From Deltaproteobacteria bacterium (GTDB taxonomy: Bacteria; Bdellovibrionota_B; Oligoflexia; Oligoflexales; Bog-1112), in assembly GCA_016186945.1 (NCBI GenBank), contig JACPKR010000007.1, positions 1 to 50,790 on the forward strand: a DNA stretch of 50,790 nt. Reading direction: 5' to 3'. The notes beneath the pieces were generated by a model. It was not told the DNA's origin and ran no database searches. It saw nothing but the letters and a program-made list of their open reading frames with translations. Of the stretch, positions 18,200 to 25,682 are shown piece after piece (position 1 is the stretch's first letter; each line of letters starts with the position of its first letter). The position numbers were made by a program, and so were the translations under genes.

Positions 18200-19210
18200 T
18201 TAAAGACTGAAGTAAATCGTCGCACCGATTCCCTCTTTTCCTTCCGCAAAGACCTTTCCACCATGTCGCGAAATAATTTTCTTAACAGTCGCGAGTCCTA
18301 ATCCTGTGCCGTCATACTCTCCCTTGGGGTGCAATCGCTGAAATTCGCCAAATAGTTTGTCGGCATAGGCAGAGTTGAACCCAACTCCGTTGTCTTTAAT
18401 ATAGTAAAATGTTTCATTATTTCTGACTGTCCTCCCAAACTCGATATTCGTCACATTTCGCTCAGCTGTAAATTTCCATGCATTTTCGAACAAATTCTGT
18501 AAGGCAACAGTCAACAACTTGTAGTCGCCTTTAACAGTCATATCGTCATGGATGGAAAAGTTTGCATTGCGATAAAGTTGACGCCCTTGGAGATTATCGA
18601 CTACAACCTTTGCTAGGGAGCTAAGATCGACGTTCGAAATACTCATCTCCGCTCGCTCGACACGAGAGAGAATTAAAAGGCCGTCAATAAGATTCCCCAT
18701 CGAAATAGCAGCCTTGTTTATCTTTGCAAGCATCTTGCCATAGTCTTTTTCAAGTCGGTCTCCCAAGTCTTCCACTAGAATGTTGCTGTAACCCGTAATA
18801 GCTCGCAAAGGTTCCTTTAAGTCATGAGCTACGGCATAACTGAAAGACTCCAATTCCTTGTTTACAATTTCCAAATCCAGATTGGTGCGACGCAACTGGC
18901 TCACTGATTTTGCCAATTCCTTTTCCCTCGCTCGCAAATCAGACTCAAGAACGGTGTTCTTGTGATTCAGTAGTTCTTCGTTTTTCATGGCTCGTCCGAC
19001 GAAGAACCAAAGGAAAGTATGAAACGTCGCAATCGTAACGAGAACCATTCCTGCGATATCAAGACCCCAATTCAAGTCGCGAATATGAAGTCCCAATCCC
19101 AAGAAAACAAAGCCCAAGACCCCGACTGCAACTGACAAAATCAACCCGACCCACTTAAACTGGCTTGAAGTGACATGCCTATCTTTTAAGTATTTGATTT
19201 TACTAAACAT
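18200..19210 (-). CDS. Membrane sensor histidine kinase
   Basis: 336 residues. Two membrane helices (about 20-40 and 50-72) joined by a very short loop leave almost no periplasmic domain. A coiled coil (75-120), HisKA with His129 (YAVAHDLKEP) and a HATPase follow (N box NLFENAWKF, G1 DNGVGFN, G2 GTGLGLATV). With so little outside the membrane, it probably senses a membrane state or a protein partner. It is the first gene of the chemosensory run and reads with the Rcp1-like regulator. Its kinase core resembles that of the triple-receiver kinase encoded downstream. Confidence 0.88.
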   Translation of the reverse strand: MFSKIKYLKDRHVTSSQFKWVGLILSVAVGVLGFVFLGLGLHIRDLNWGLDIAGMVLVTIATFHTFLWFFVGRAMKNEELLNHKNTVLESDLRAREKELAKSVSQLRRTNLDLEIVNKELESFSYAVAHDLKEPLRAITGYSNILVEDLGDRLEKDYGKMLAKINKAAISMGNLIDGLLILSRVERAEMSISNVDLSSLAKVVVDNLQGRQLYRNANFSIHDDMTVKGDYKLLTVALQNLFENAWKFTAERNVTNIEFGRTVRNNETFYYIKDNGVGFNSAYADKLFGEFQRLHPKGEYDGTGLGLATVKKIISRHGGKVFAEGKEGIGATIYFSL

Positions 19211-19213
19211 AGC

Positions 19214-19267
19214 CGAACTCGCACATTTTTGCCAAGTGTCCGTCTTACCCGGACATTAATGAGTTCG
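19214..19267. promoter_or_regulatory. Nested inverted repeat upstream of the chemosensory operon
   Basis: An outer pair CGAACTC (19214-19220) and GAGTTCG (19261-19267) encloses an inner pair TGTCCG (19237-19242) and CGGACA (19250-19255). It starts 4 bases upstream of the first chemosensory gene, so in the transcript it would fold in the 5' leader. It could be an operator or an RNA structure. Function is inferred. Confidence 0.4.
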
Positions 19268-19296
19268 TCTGTTCGTCTGAAAAATTAAGGAAAAAG

Positions 19297-19326
19297 TTGA
19301 CCCAAGTAGTCGGTTGTTTCTAATCT
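19297..19326 (+). promoter_or_regulatory. Possible promoter for the ccm operon
   Basis: TTGACC (19297-19302), an 18-base spacer and TAATCT (19321-19326). The -35 box is good but the -10 is poor. It points towards ccmA, with a family A repeat in the presumed leader. Confidence 0.3.
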
Positions 19327-19345
19327 TGAAATATCAACCGCTTGT

Positions 19346-19440
19346 GGCAAGGAGGTGGTTTGGAGGAAACTGCGCAGCTGGTTCCTCCAAGAAATCCCCT
19401 TGGAGGAAACTGCGCAGCTGGCCAAACCACCTCCTTGCCC
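19346..19440. repeat. Repeat family A, copy 3, truncated
   Basis: The GGCAAGGAGGTGGTTTGG arm and hairpin core are followed by a partial second hairpin and the inverted CCAAACCACCTCCTTGCC arm. Both terminal TAATGCGTAAGCC ends are absent. It would be transcribed in the ccmA leader, ending about 14 bases before the likely start. Confidence 0.8.
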
Positions 19441-19453
19441 GAGGGAGTTTCGT

Positions 19454-20089
19454 GTGATAGAAAATCCCATGCTTAAAGTCGACCAGCTGAGTTTTTCTTT
19501 TCAGCACAAACAACTCTTTGAAAGCCTTAGCTTCGAGCTAAAGCCAGGGGATATCCTGCACCTGAAGGGTCCTAATGGTTGTGGGAAATCGACCCTCCTA
19601 AGCATCTTGGCAGGTCTGCGTAAACCCTCATCCGGCCAGGTGAGAATCAAAAGCTCGGCTGCAAATTCGATAGAGGCAAGGTCGTTCATTGAATACCTGC
19701 CACCAGAAAAAAGCGGACTCTTTTTGAAAATGACAGCCAGGCAAAATCTCAGCTTCTGGTCATCGCTAAAAGACAGACAGAGCGCGACTGGAGAGATCGA
19801 CCGCTGCCTGAGAAACTGGGGCCTCGGGTCAGCGTTTATCAAGTATTTTCCCACCCAGCGATTTTCAACAGGTATGAAACGCCGGCTCGCACTCGCAAGG
19901 ATAAGCTTGTCACAAAGTCCGTGTTTTCTTTTGGATGAACCCCTCAACGGTTTGGATGAGGAAGGGGTACACCTCTTCAAGAACATGTTGGAACAGCACC
20001 GAAATAACGGTGGCTCGGCTATCGTGGTCAGTCATGAGAGTCAGATTTTGAAAACCCTGTTCACAGATCAACTAACGTTGCACTTATGA
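19454..20089 (+). CDS. ccmA: Heme exporter ATP-binding protein CcmA
   Basis: 211 residues from GTG 19454, which has GAGGGAG about 7 bases upstream. ATG 19469 is the alternative; longer readings run into the repeat. ABC ATPase with Walker A GPNGCGKST, signature FSTGMKRRLALAR, Walker B CFLLDEPLNGLD and the switch histidine in VVSHES. With CcmB it forms the ATPase module that releases heme-loaded CcmE in system I cytochrome c maturation at the inner membrane. It overlaps ccmB by 4 bases. Confidence 0.9.
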   Translation: MIENPMLKVDQLSFSFQHKQLFESLSFELKPGDILHLKGPNGCGKSTLLSILAGLRKPSSGQVRIKSSAANSIEARSFIEYLPPEKSGLFLKMTARQNLSFWSSLKDRQSATGEIDRCLRNWGLGSAFIKYFPTQRFSTGMKRRLALARISLSQSPCFLLDEPLNGLDEEGVHLFKNMLEQHRNNGGSAIVVSHESQILKTLFTDQLTLHL

Positions 20090-20769
20090 AGCAGACATTC
20101 TTCCAACAGTTACGCTCTCATTTTAAGCATGGATTGAGTGCAGAACTTGCTGAGCCACAGCGTTGGGTGGGGTCCTTTCTTTTTGCGCTTACCATCCTAT
20201 TCCTCTTTGCCTTCGCTTTGGGCGACTTGGAAGAAAAGATGAAAGTTCAGGTTCTCACCGCAGAGTTTTTTCTATGTTCCTTCTTCGTTCTGCAAATCAC
20301 GCACCTTCGAATCTTTGCAGCTGAGGAAGAAGACAAGGCGGTGGATATCATCCAAAGTTATCCGACCGTCATGTCCACTTACTATATCGCCAAAGTTCTA
20401 CTCGCAATCTTATTCAGCGCCCTCATTATTTTCCCATTTCTAGGCTTGATGATTCTTTTGCATGGATTTCCTGCCCTCACGGGGAAATTCGCACTTATAG
20501 CCGCTCTGTCTGTGGTTTCCCTTTCTGCACTTGGTGTTTTACTGTCGTGGATGACCCAAAAAGCCTTCGGGCGGGAACTCCTGTTTCCGCTTCTATATTT
20601 CCCGTTGGCTGTCCCTGTCCTCCTTTCTGCCGTGCAGGCAAGTTTCTGCCTTTGGGGATTGGCACCCGAGGCAATGTTCCTCAAGTGGTTAAGCCTTCTC
20701 TCGGGACTTTGCGTGATCTATTTTACCCTCGGCTTCCTTCTATTCGATGAGATAACGGGGTGGGAGTAA
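20086..20769 (+). CDS. ccmB: Heme exporter permease CcmB
   Basis: 227 residues, about six membrane helices. The N-terminal half matches CcmB (HFKHGLSAELAEPQRW, then FLFAFALGD and the AAEEEDKAVD loop). It is the membrane partner of CcmA in the CcmABCD complex. It is coupled to ccmA by an ATGA overlap and followed 4 bases later by ccmC. Confidence 0.88.
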   Translation: MKQTFFQQLRSHFKHGLSAELAEPQRWVGSFLFALTILFLFAFALGDLEEKMKVQVLTAEFFLCSFFVLQITHLRIFAAEEEDKAVDIIQSYPTVMSTYYIAKVLLAILFSALIIFPFLGLMILLHGFPALTGKFALIAALSVVSLSALGVLLSWMTQKAFGRELLFPLLYFPLAVPVLLSAVQASFCLWGLAPEAMFLKWLSLLSGLCVIYFTLGFLLFDEITGWE

Positions 20770-20773
20770 TAAG

Positions 20774-21478
20774 ATGAATCTTACAAAAAAGGATAAAAAG
20801 GCATTCTTCTTGGGTGCCGGTGTATTTGCTGCTCTCGTTCTTGTATGGACAAGTGCCGCATGGTTGGTACCTGCAGAAGCTTTCCAAGGAGAGGTATACC
20901 GGATCCTCTACATTCATGTACCTAGCGCCTCCTGCGCCTTCCTTTGCGCAAGCCTCCTCTTCGGATTTAGCATTGCATCTCTTGTGAAAAAATCTCCGCA
21001 GGCCCAATTCGGCTTGTGGGCACGCGCTTCGGCAGAAATCGGCCTTTTCTTCACGGTTCTCACCCTTGCCACGGGATCACTATGGGGCAAGCCGACATGG
21101 GGGACATGGTGGACTTGGGACGCGCGCCTGACGACAACCTTTGTACTAGCGCTACTCTATGGTGCTTATCTCCTTTTGGAATCTTCTATGCCTGCGGGCA
21201 TTTTGAGACAGAAAGTGTGTGCAGTCATGGGCGTTCTGATCTTCGCTGATGTCCCCATCATCTATAAAAGCGTAACTTGGTGGCGAACTCTACACCAGCC
21301 ACCGACCCTTAATTTTGCAGGCAGCGTCCCCATGGATGGACCGATCCTGCGCACCTTGATCTTCAGTCTGGTGCTTTGCGTTGCTTCTTGCCTCTGGTTC
21401 GTCTGGCAACGGTCGGCGAATCTTAGACTCCGCCTCTTGTTTGAAGATCAGTCTTTTCGTCAATGGAGGGGTGTATAA
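20774..21478 (+). CDS. ccmC: Heme-handling protein CcmC
   Basis: 234 residues, six membrane helices. It carries the WWD heme-handling motif (WGTWWTWDARLT) and the two flanking histidines expected to ligate heme (IHVPSA and TLHQPPT). It attaches heme to CcmE in the periplasm. The length fits CcmC. Confidence 0.95.
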   Translation: MNLTKKDKKAFFLGAGVFAALVLVWTSAAWLVPAEAFQGEVYRILYIHVPSASCAFLCASLLFGFSIASLVKKSPQAQFGLWARASAEIGLFFTVLTLATGSLWGKPTWGTWWTWDARLTTTFVLALLYGAYLLLESSMPAGILRQKVCAVMGVLIFADVPIIYKSVTWWRTLHQPPTLNFAGSVPMDGPILRTLIFSLVLCVASCLWFVWQRSANLRLRLLFEDQSFRQWRGV

Positions 21479-21625
21479 ATGACTAACACTTACATCACTG
21501 CTGCATTTACACTAGGCCTGCTTGCTTTCTTGGGACTAGCGCTTTGGCTCTTTTTACAGCGGAGTCGTTTGCGTATATTGATAAAGACATTGCAGGAGGA
21601 GGAAGGAGAACGCAAAGATGCTTAG
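21479..21625 (+). CDS. ccmD: CcmD-like small membrane protein
   Basis: 48 residues, ATG immediately after the ccmC stop. One N-terminal membrane helix (about 5-25) is followed by a basic then acidic cytoplasmic tail, the CcmD layout. It stabilises CcmC-CcmE and the CcmAB complex. Its end overlaps the ccmE start by 8 bases. Identity rests on position, size and topology. Confidence 0.75.
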   Translation: MTNTYITAAFTLGLLAFLGLALWLFLQRSRLRILIKTLQEEEGERKDA

Positions 21626-22067
21626 TCGCAAAATAAAATGGGTTGTCGCTTCCATCATCATTGGTGGAACTATCCTGGCTCTATCATTTGTTAACATGGA
21701 TCAGAATTCGGTCTATTTCTACACTCCGGCAGAGGCAGTGGAAAAAGCAGCTACGCTCTCTAAGGAAAACATTCGTGTCGGGGGTATGGTCAAAGTAGAC
21801 TCCGTCCAGTGGGATCGGCCGAAGCTCTCGCTTGCGTTTATCCTCAGCGATCTGAAGGGTACAGAAATTCATGTTCAACATAGGGGCACCCCACCTGACC
21901 TTTTCAAAGAAAATGCAGGGGTCATCGTGGAAGGTTCCATTGCTGCGGAAGGAAATTCCTTCCTTGCCACCAAACTCATGGTCAAACACTCTGAGGAATA
22001 CCGTCAGCCGGAACACGGAGGGACACAAGCTGATAAGTCACTCCTCACCAAATCACTCGCACTTTGA
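21618..22067 (+). CDS. ccmE: Heme chaperone CcmE
   Basis: 149 residues. One membrane anchor (about 7-27) is followed by an OB-fold periplasmic domain (VGGMVKVDSVQ, GVIVEGSIAAEGNSFLATKL). The heme-binding His is in LMVKHSEEY (family HDEKY-type motif with His and Tyr kept). It carries heme covalently from CcmC to the heme lyase. Confidence 0.93.
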   Translation: MLSRKIKWVVASIIIGGTILALSFVNMDQNSVYFYTPAEAVEKAATLSKENIRVGGMVKVDSVQWDRPKLSLAFILSDLKGTEIHVQHRGTPPDLFKENAGVIVEGSIAAEGNSFLATKLMVKHSEEYRQPEHGGTQADKSLLTKSLAL

Positions 22068-22081
22068 AACGGTTTTTAGCC

Positions 22082-22660
22082 ATGAACAAACGTAAACACC
22101 ATTATCTCACCGTTGCCTGGGGACTTGTCTTTGCCCTTGTCGTCATCGGGTTATTGGCAAAAGGGCTGACGTATAACCCCCGCTTTATCCCGTCGCCGTT
22201 AGTGGGAAAGCAAGCTCATCCTTTCACCGTCCCGCTACTTCAAGGTTTGGAAAATGGGAATCAGAAGGGCACCCTGAACGCTTCCGAACTTTTAGGGGCA
22301 CCCCTGATACTGAACTTCTGGTCAAGCTGGTGCTCCAGCTGCCAGGAAGAAGCTCACCTCATCGAATCGTTCTGGCGTAACAACAAAAACCTCGACGTAA
22401 ACGTTCTTGGCATTGCCATTCATGATGATGAAAACAGCGTTCGAAATTTTATAGAACAATATGGTAAAACTTACATGATCGCCCTAGATGAGGAAGGTAA
22501 AATCGCCCTTGACTACGGCGTGACAGGAGTTCCGGAAACAGTATTCATTGATCGTAAGGGAATTGTCCTTCATAAGGAAACAGGGCCAGTCTCCATGCCC
22601 CTACTTGAAAAAATGTTGGAGAAACTGCTAAATCCCGAAACCAAGACTACAGAAATGTGA
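22082..22660 (+). CDS. ccmG: CcmG/DsbE thioredoxin-like protein
   Basis: 192 residues from ATG 22082; a TTG at 22064 overlapping the ccmE stop is an alternative, and neither has a good ribosome site. A signal anchor (about 7-28) precedes a periplasmic thioredoxin fold with WCSSC active site and the CcmG-type cis-proline loop GVPETVFID. It reduces the apocytochrome CXXCH thiols before heme ligation. It follows ccmE directly; ccmF, which usually lies near here, is missing. Confidence 0.92.
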   Translation: MNKRKHHYLTVAWGLVFALVVIGLLAKGLTYNPRFIPSPLVGKQAHPFTVPLLQGLENGNQKGTLNASELLGAPLILNFWSSWCSSCQEEAHLIESFWRNNKNLDVNVLGIAIHDDENSVRNFIEQYGKTYMIALDEEGKIALDYGVTGVPETVFIDRKGIVLHKETGPVSMPLLEKMLEKLLNPETKTTEM

Positions 22661-22668
22661 GGAGTACT

Positions 22669-22821
22669 ATGTTCACAAAAGATGATCTTAAAATTGACTC
22701 ATTCCCCCAGCTTCTCTCCTTTCTTCTCATCCTGCCCTTCGTGGGCTTGGTCGCCCCCTTTCTGATGGCCGTCTACTCCCTGGGCTTTTTGGAGGACCTC
22801 GTAGGTTGGCTTGACACCTAG
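22669..22821 (+). CDS. Small membrane peptide after ccmG
   Basis: 50 residues, starting 8 bases after the ccmG stop with GAGG upstream. One strong hydrophobic segment (about 13-42) lies between a charged N terminus (MFTKDDLK) and an acidic C terminus. It is probably the last gene of the ccm operon. It could be a diverged subunit of the heme-lyase module. I know no family for it. Confidence 0.6.
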   Translation: MFTKDDLKIDSFPQLLSFLLILPFVGLVAPFLMAVYSLGFLEDLVGWLDT

Positions 22822-22840
22822 CTCGACATCCCCCCAGGGG

Positions 22841-22975
22841 TAATGGGTAAGCCACTTGGGGCAAGGAGGTGGTTTGGAGGAAACTGCGCAGCTGGTTCCT
22901 CCAAGAAATCCGGGGGAGGCGACGCTTCACTCGCCCCCCCAAACCACCTCCTTGCCCCAAGTGGCTTACGCATTA
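22841..22975. repeat. Repeat family A, copy 4, complete
   Basis: 135 bp with both terminal inverted repeats (TAATGGGTAAGCCACTTGGG and its complement CCCAAGTGGCTTACGCATTA). Internal arms GGAGGTGGTTTGG and CCAAACCACCTCC are also inverted, and the GGAGGAA/TTCCTCC hairpin lies inside. It separates the ccm operon from the peptide cluster. Confidence 0.9.
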
Positions 22976-22995
22976 CGCTGCCGCTTACATGTATC

Positions 22996-23025
22996 TTGAC
23001 AACTCGCTTGCCTTTCATCTATCTA
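22996..23025 (+). promoter_or_regulatory. Probable promoter of the peptide cluster
   Basis: A consensus TTGACA (22996-23001) is followed after 18 bases by TATCTA (23020-23025). It lies just outside the family A repeat and about 85 bases before the small peptide gene. The -10 is imperfect. Confidence 0.45.
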
Positions 23026-23112
23026 GGTCCCACCGGAAAAAGTATTTCCAGCGGGAAAAACATGGTGCTTTTCAAACCGAGAGTTAACACCTTATTTTTA
23101 AAGGAGTTCGCG

Positions 23113-23193
23113 ATGGATGATGAATTTAAATTTGAAGAGGTCGAAGTGTCTTGTGATCCTAACGATACACGAACAGCAATGGCCGATTGCTAA
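23113..23193 (+). CDS. Candidate RiPP precursor peptide (26 residues)
   Basis: The ATG has AAAGGAG six bases upstream, one of the best ribosome sites in the window. The peptide has an acidic, leader-like N half (MDDEFKFEEVEV) and a C half (SCDPNDTRTAMADC) with two cysteines, one of them the last residue. It sits 80 bases before two cobalamin-type radical SAM genes and an exporter-like gene. That layout fits a precursor of a ribosomally made, radical-SAM-modified peptide. A longer in-frame reading from inside the repeat exists but has no ribosome site. I recognise no known precursor family. Function is inferred from context. Confidence 0.6.
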   Translation: MDDEFKFEEVEVSCDPNDTRTAMADC

Positions 23194-23273
23194 AATCAGC
23201 CCCCCTCTAGATTTCTAGCTCCCGTTGAAAGTTTTATCCCTCCTCGCCATCTAGACGGTTGTAGCTAGCAGCT

Positions 23274-25682
23274 ATGATAAAATCTGCACACAATGTTTGC
23301 TTCTGTAGCCCTGAACTTTTCGGCTCTGGGATCGTTACTCGGCCCCACCTTGGGGTTGCTTATCTTCAGAGCTATCTGAGCGATCAAGGTTTCGATAGCT
23401 ATTACTTTAGGCATCGCGAACTTTATTCCATCCGGGCGTATATCGACAAACTCCTATCGTTCTCGCCACAAGTCGTAGGTTTCAGTGTTACCGATGATAC
23501 ACTCGACCTTTTTATCGCCCTTTCAAACGCATTGCAAAAGAGAAATCCAAATATTTTCATAATCGTCGGCGGAGCGATTGCAAAAGCTGAAAGTGCTGAG
23601 TTCATGCTCGCCAACCATTATTGTCATGCTGTTGTTATTGGGGAAGGTGAAGAGCCAACAGCTAGTTTACTAAAGACAATCGGACGCAGTGGAAAGCCTT
23701 CACTGTGTTCGTTTGGTTCGATTCCGGGGGTGGCATCTCGTAATAAAACAGATGGGCAATTAATCTACACCCCCAACACAAAACGTGTTGACATCAATTC
23801 TTATCCTTCACCCATTCTTTCGGGAATCGTTCCGGAGGAGGATCTTCCTGAAATTGGTGTTTTTTCGTCCAGGGGGTGTTTTTTCCGCTGCACCTATTGT
23901 AGCTTCAGCAGCAATTCCGAGTGGCAAGTTCGATATTACGACCAAGAAATTTTTCTTCGAGAAGTTTTTTTAATAGCTGAAACAATTAAGAAAAAAAAGA
24001 GTTCATCGAAGCTTGCTATTTGGGATGACATTTTTACACTCATACCCCGTCGTACAAAAAGTCTTTTGACGAAAATCATTGAAATGAATCTTGGCGTCGA
24101 ATTTTGGTGTCAGACTCGCGTTGATAAAATCACCGAAGAAATTGTTGTTCTTATGAAAAAGGCCGGTGTGAGTCATGTTGGATTGGGATTGGAATCGGCC
24201 TCGCCAAAAGTTTTAAAGACAGTTCAGAAAGTACGGCTTAAGGATTTTGAAAAAGACGGCAATGATCTCGAAGAAAAACATCTTGAAAAGTTTCTGAGAT
24301 TTAAATCCTGGGCTCGAAAAACAGGCCTGTCATACTCCATTAATGTGATTTTTGGGCTACCGGGAGAAACTTTTGATGATGCTATTCAAACTCTGATATT
24401 TCTCAGGAACTTGAAGCCAAAATACTATTTCCACAACATTCTTAGGCTTTATACAGGGGTTCCTCTTTCTAGAGCCTATACAAAACTACCGCACAAAGTG
24501 AGATCTAGAAACACAGGGTTTCGAAAAGAAGAGTGCGCCGTTGGTGCAAGCATCGAACAGTTCCCCTATCCCGTCGAAAAAATTCCTCCGTTGCCAAATC
24601 GGTTTCGGCAGCCTGAAATAGCCGTGATAACAGGACTTGCAGCCGAAGATGAACGGACCAATTACCCGACGATCGTGTTTGATTGTTTTCCCGACCCACA
24701 ATTAGTAAAAAACATTGAGAGCAATCACCATCGTATCCTCTACTTGTTTGATACCTGGAAAAACTCCTCAGGAGGATCAAAAACGCACCTCAGTCAACTG
24801 CGCTTTAGCGCATGCCGAACGATACCCGAGGCGGATCGTCCAGCTTTGTCTTTTCGAACTTTTGAGTTTGAGCATTTCACAAATAAAATAGATAAGGCAG
24901 CAGCACATTACACTTCCAAGACCTACGACCGGTATTCGGACGAAGCGGATATTTATGCTGTTATATCCTCGGACAAGCCGTCGAGCTTTGAACACCTTAT
25001 TCATTTCGCAAATATCTTTATTAAGGGCGGCAGTTTTCGGCTTCCGTCCCATTTTTTGGCCATTCAGTTCAGAGGTTATTTTTTGAAGGATGCTTGTCGA
25101 TGGAGTTCCACGTGTCCAGCTCTAAATGGGCAAAGGGCATTCGTCAAAAAGGACGGAACTCTAACGCCATGCTGGACGAGTAAAAAAGGGAAGGAGGATT
25201 TTTTAAAGGAAACACTGAAAGCAAGAAAAAGGCGAGGATGTGATCGCTGTGTCGTTGAAGCCGAATGTTCAAAGTGTTCATGCCTCCCCCTCAAGTTTGA
25301 GAATCGTTATTGCGATATTCAAAAATCGAAATTTGGTCCTTCGAACGCTGTTGCTCTTCTTGATTTTTTGTGCTCCCAATTTTTAGACCCCCTCAACCTA
25401 AATATGACCCCCCTGAGCGTTAACGAAATCGTTTCCCCTCCAGGGGGATTGGGGAAAGTTCTATTGATTCGATTTGGTTTCGAGTCTTTTTTTCTTTGCA
25501 AGCTTCATAAGAGCTATCGGATTTTCAGGCTTCCGGAGCAATTGAAGTTGTATGACATGATCAAACGTCGTTGGTCGGAAACATCGCCAGACAGAGCTGT
25601 TTCAAATGAAGCAAGTCACGATCCAAAATGGGAAAAGCTTCTTCAGACGTTAGAAACGATGAGGGTACAAACATGCGGGTGA
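23274..25682 (+). CDS. Cobalamin-binding-type radical SAM protein with SPASM-like tail
   Basis: 802 residues. A Rossmann-like B12-binding domain (about 1-150; FSPQVVGFSVTDD, then IVGGAIAKAESAE and VVIGEGEE) lacks the DxHxxG cobalt-ligand motif. The radical SAM domain (about 190-420) has the 4Fe-4S motif C202-x3-C206-x2-C209. Near the C terminus a cysteine cluster (C633, C656, C659, C665, C668, C670, C680) resembles a SPASM auxiliary Fe-S domain, with CX2CX5C spacing. A further 100-residue tail follows. Such enzymes methylate unactivated carbons or form cross-links, and SPASM domains are typical of peptide-modifying members. It overlaps the next gene by 10 bases. No ribosome site is clear at this ATG. 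Codons are AT-richer than those of neighbouring operons. Confidence 0.8.
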   Translation: MIKSAHNVCFCSPELFGSGIVTRPHLGVAYLQSYLSDQGFDSYYFRHRELYSIRAYIDKLLSFSPQVVGFSVTDDTLDLFIALSNALQKRNPNIFIIVGGAIAKAESAEFMLANHYCHAVVIGEGEEPTASLLKTIGRSGKPSLCSFGSIPGVASRNKTDGQLIYTPNTKRVDINSYPSPILSGIVPEEDLPEIGVFSSRGCFFRCTYCSFSSNSEWQVRYYDQEIFLREVFLIAETIKKKKSSSKLAIWDDIFTLIPRRTKSLLTKIIEMNLGVEFWCQTRVDKITEEIVVLMKKAGVSHVGLGLESASPKVLKTVQKVRLKDFEKDGNDLEEKHLEKFLRFKSWARKTGLSYSINVIFGLPGETFDDAIQTLIFLRNLKPKYYFHNILRLYTGVPLSRAYTKLPHKVRSRNTGFRKEECAVGASIEQFPYPVEKIPPLPNRFRQPEIAVITGLAAEDERTNYPTIVFDCFPDPQLVKNIESNHHRILYLFDTWKNSSGGSKTHLSQLRFSACRTIPEADRPALSFRTFEFEHFTNKIDKAAAHYTSKTYDRYSDEADIYAVISSDKPSSFEHLIHFANIFIKGGSFRLPSHFLAIQFRGYFLKDACRWSSTCPALNGQRAFVKKDGTLTPCWTSKKGKEDFLKETLKARKRRGCDRCVVEAECSKCSCLPLKFENRYCDIQKSKFGPSNAVALLDFLCSQFLDPLNLNMTPLSVNEIVSPPGGLGKVLLIRFGFESFFLCKLHKSYRIFRLPEQLKLYDMIKRRWSETSPDRAVSNEASHDPKWEKLLQTLETMRVQTCG

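Noticed and set aside
22843-23193. A 116-residue frame reading from the repeat into the small peptide gene
   Set aside because: Its first half is repeat A sequence with no ribosome site; the strong AAAGGAG just before 23113 marks the real start.
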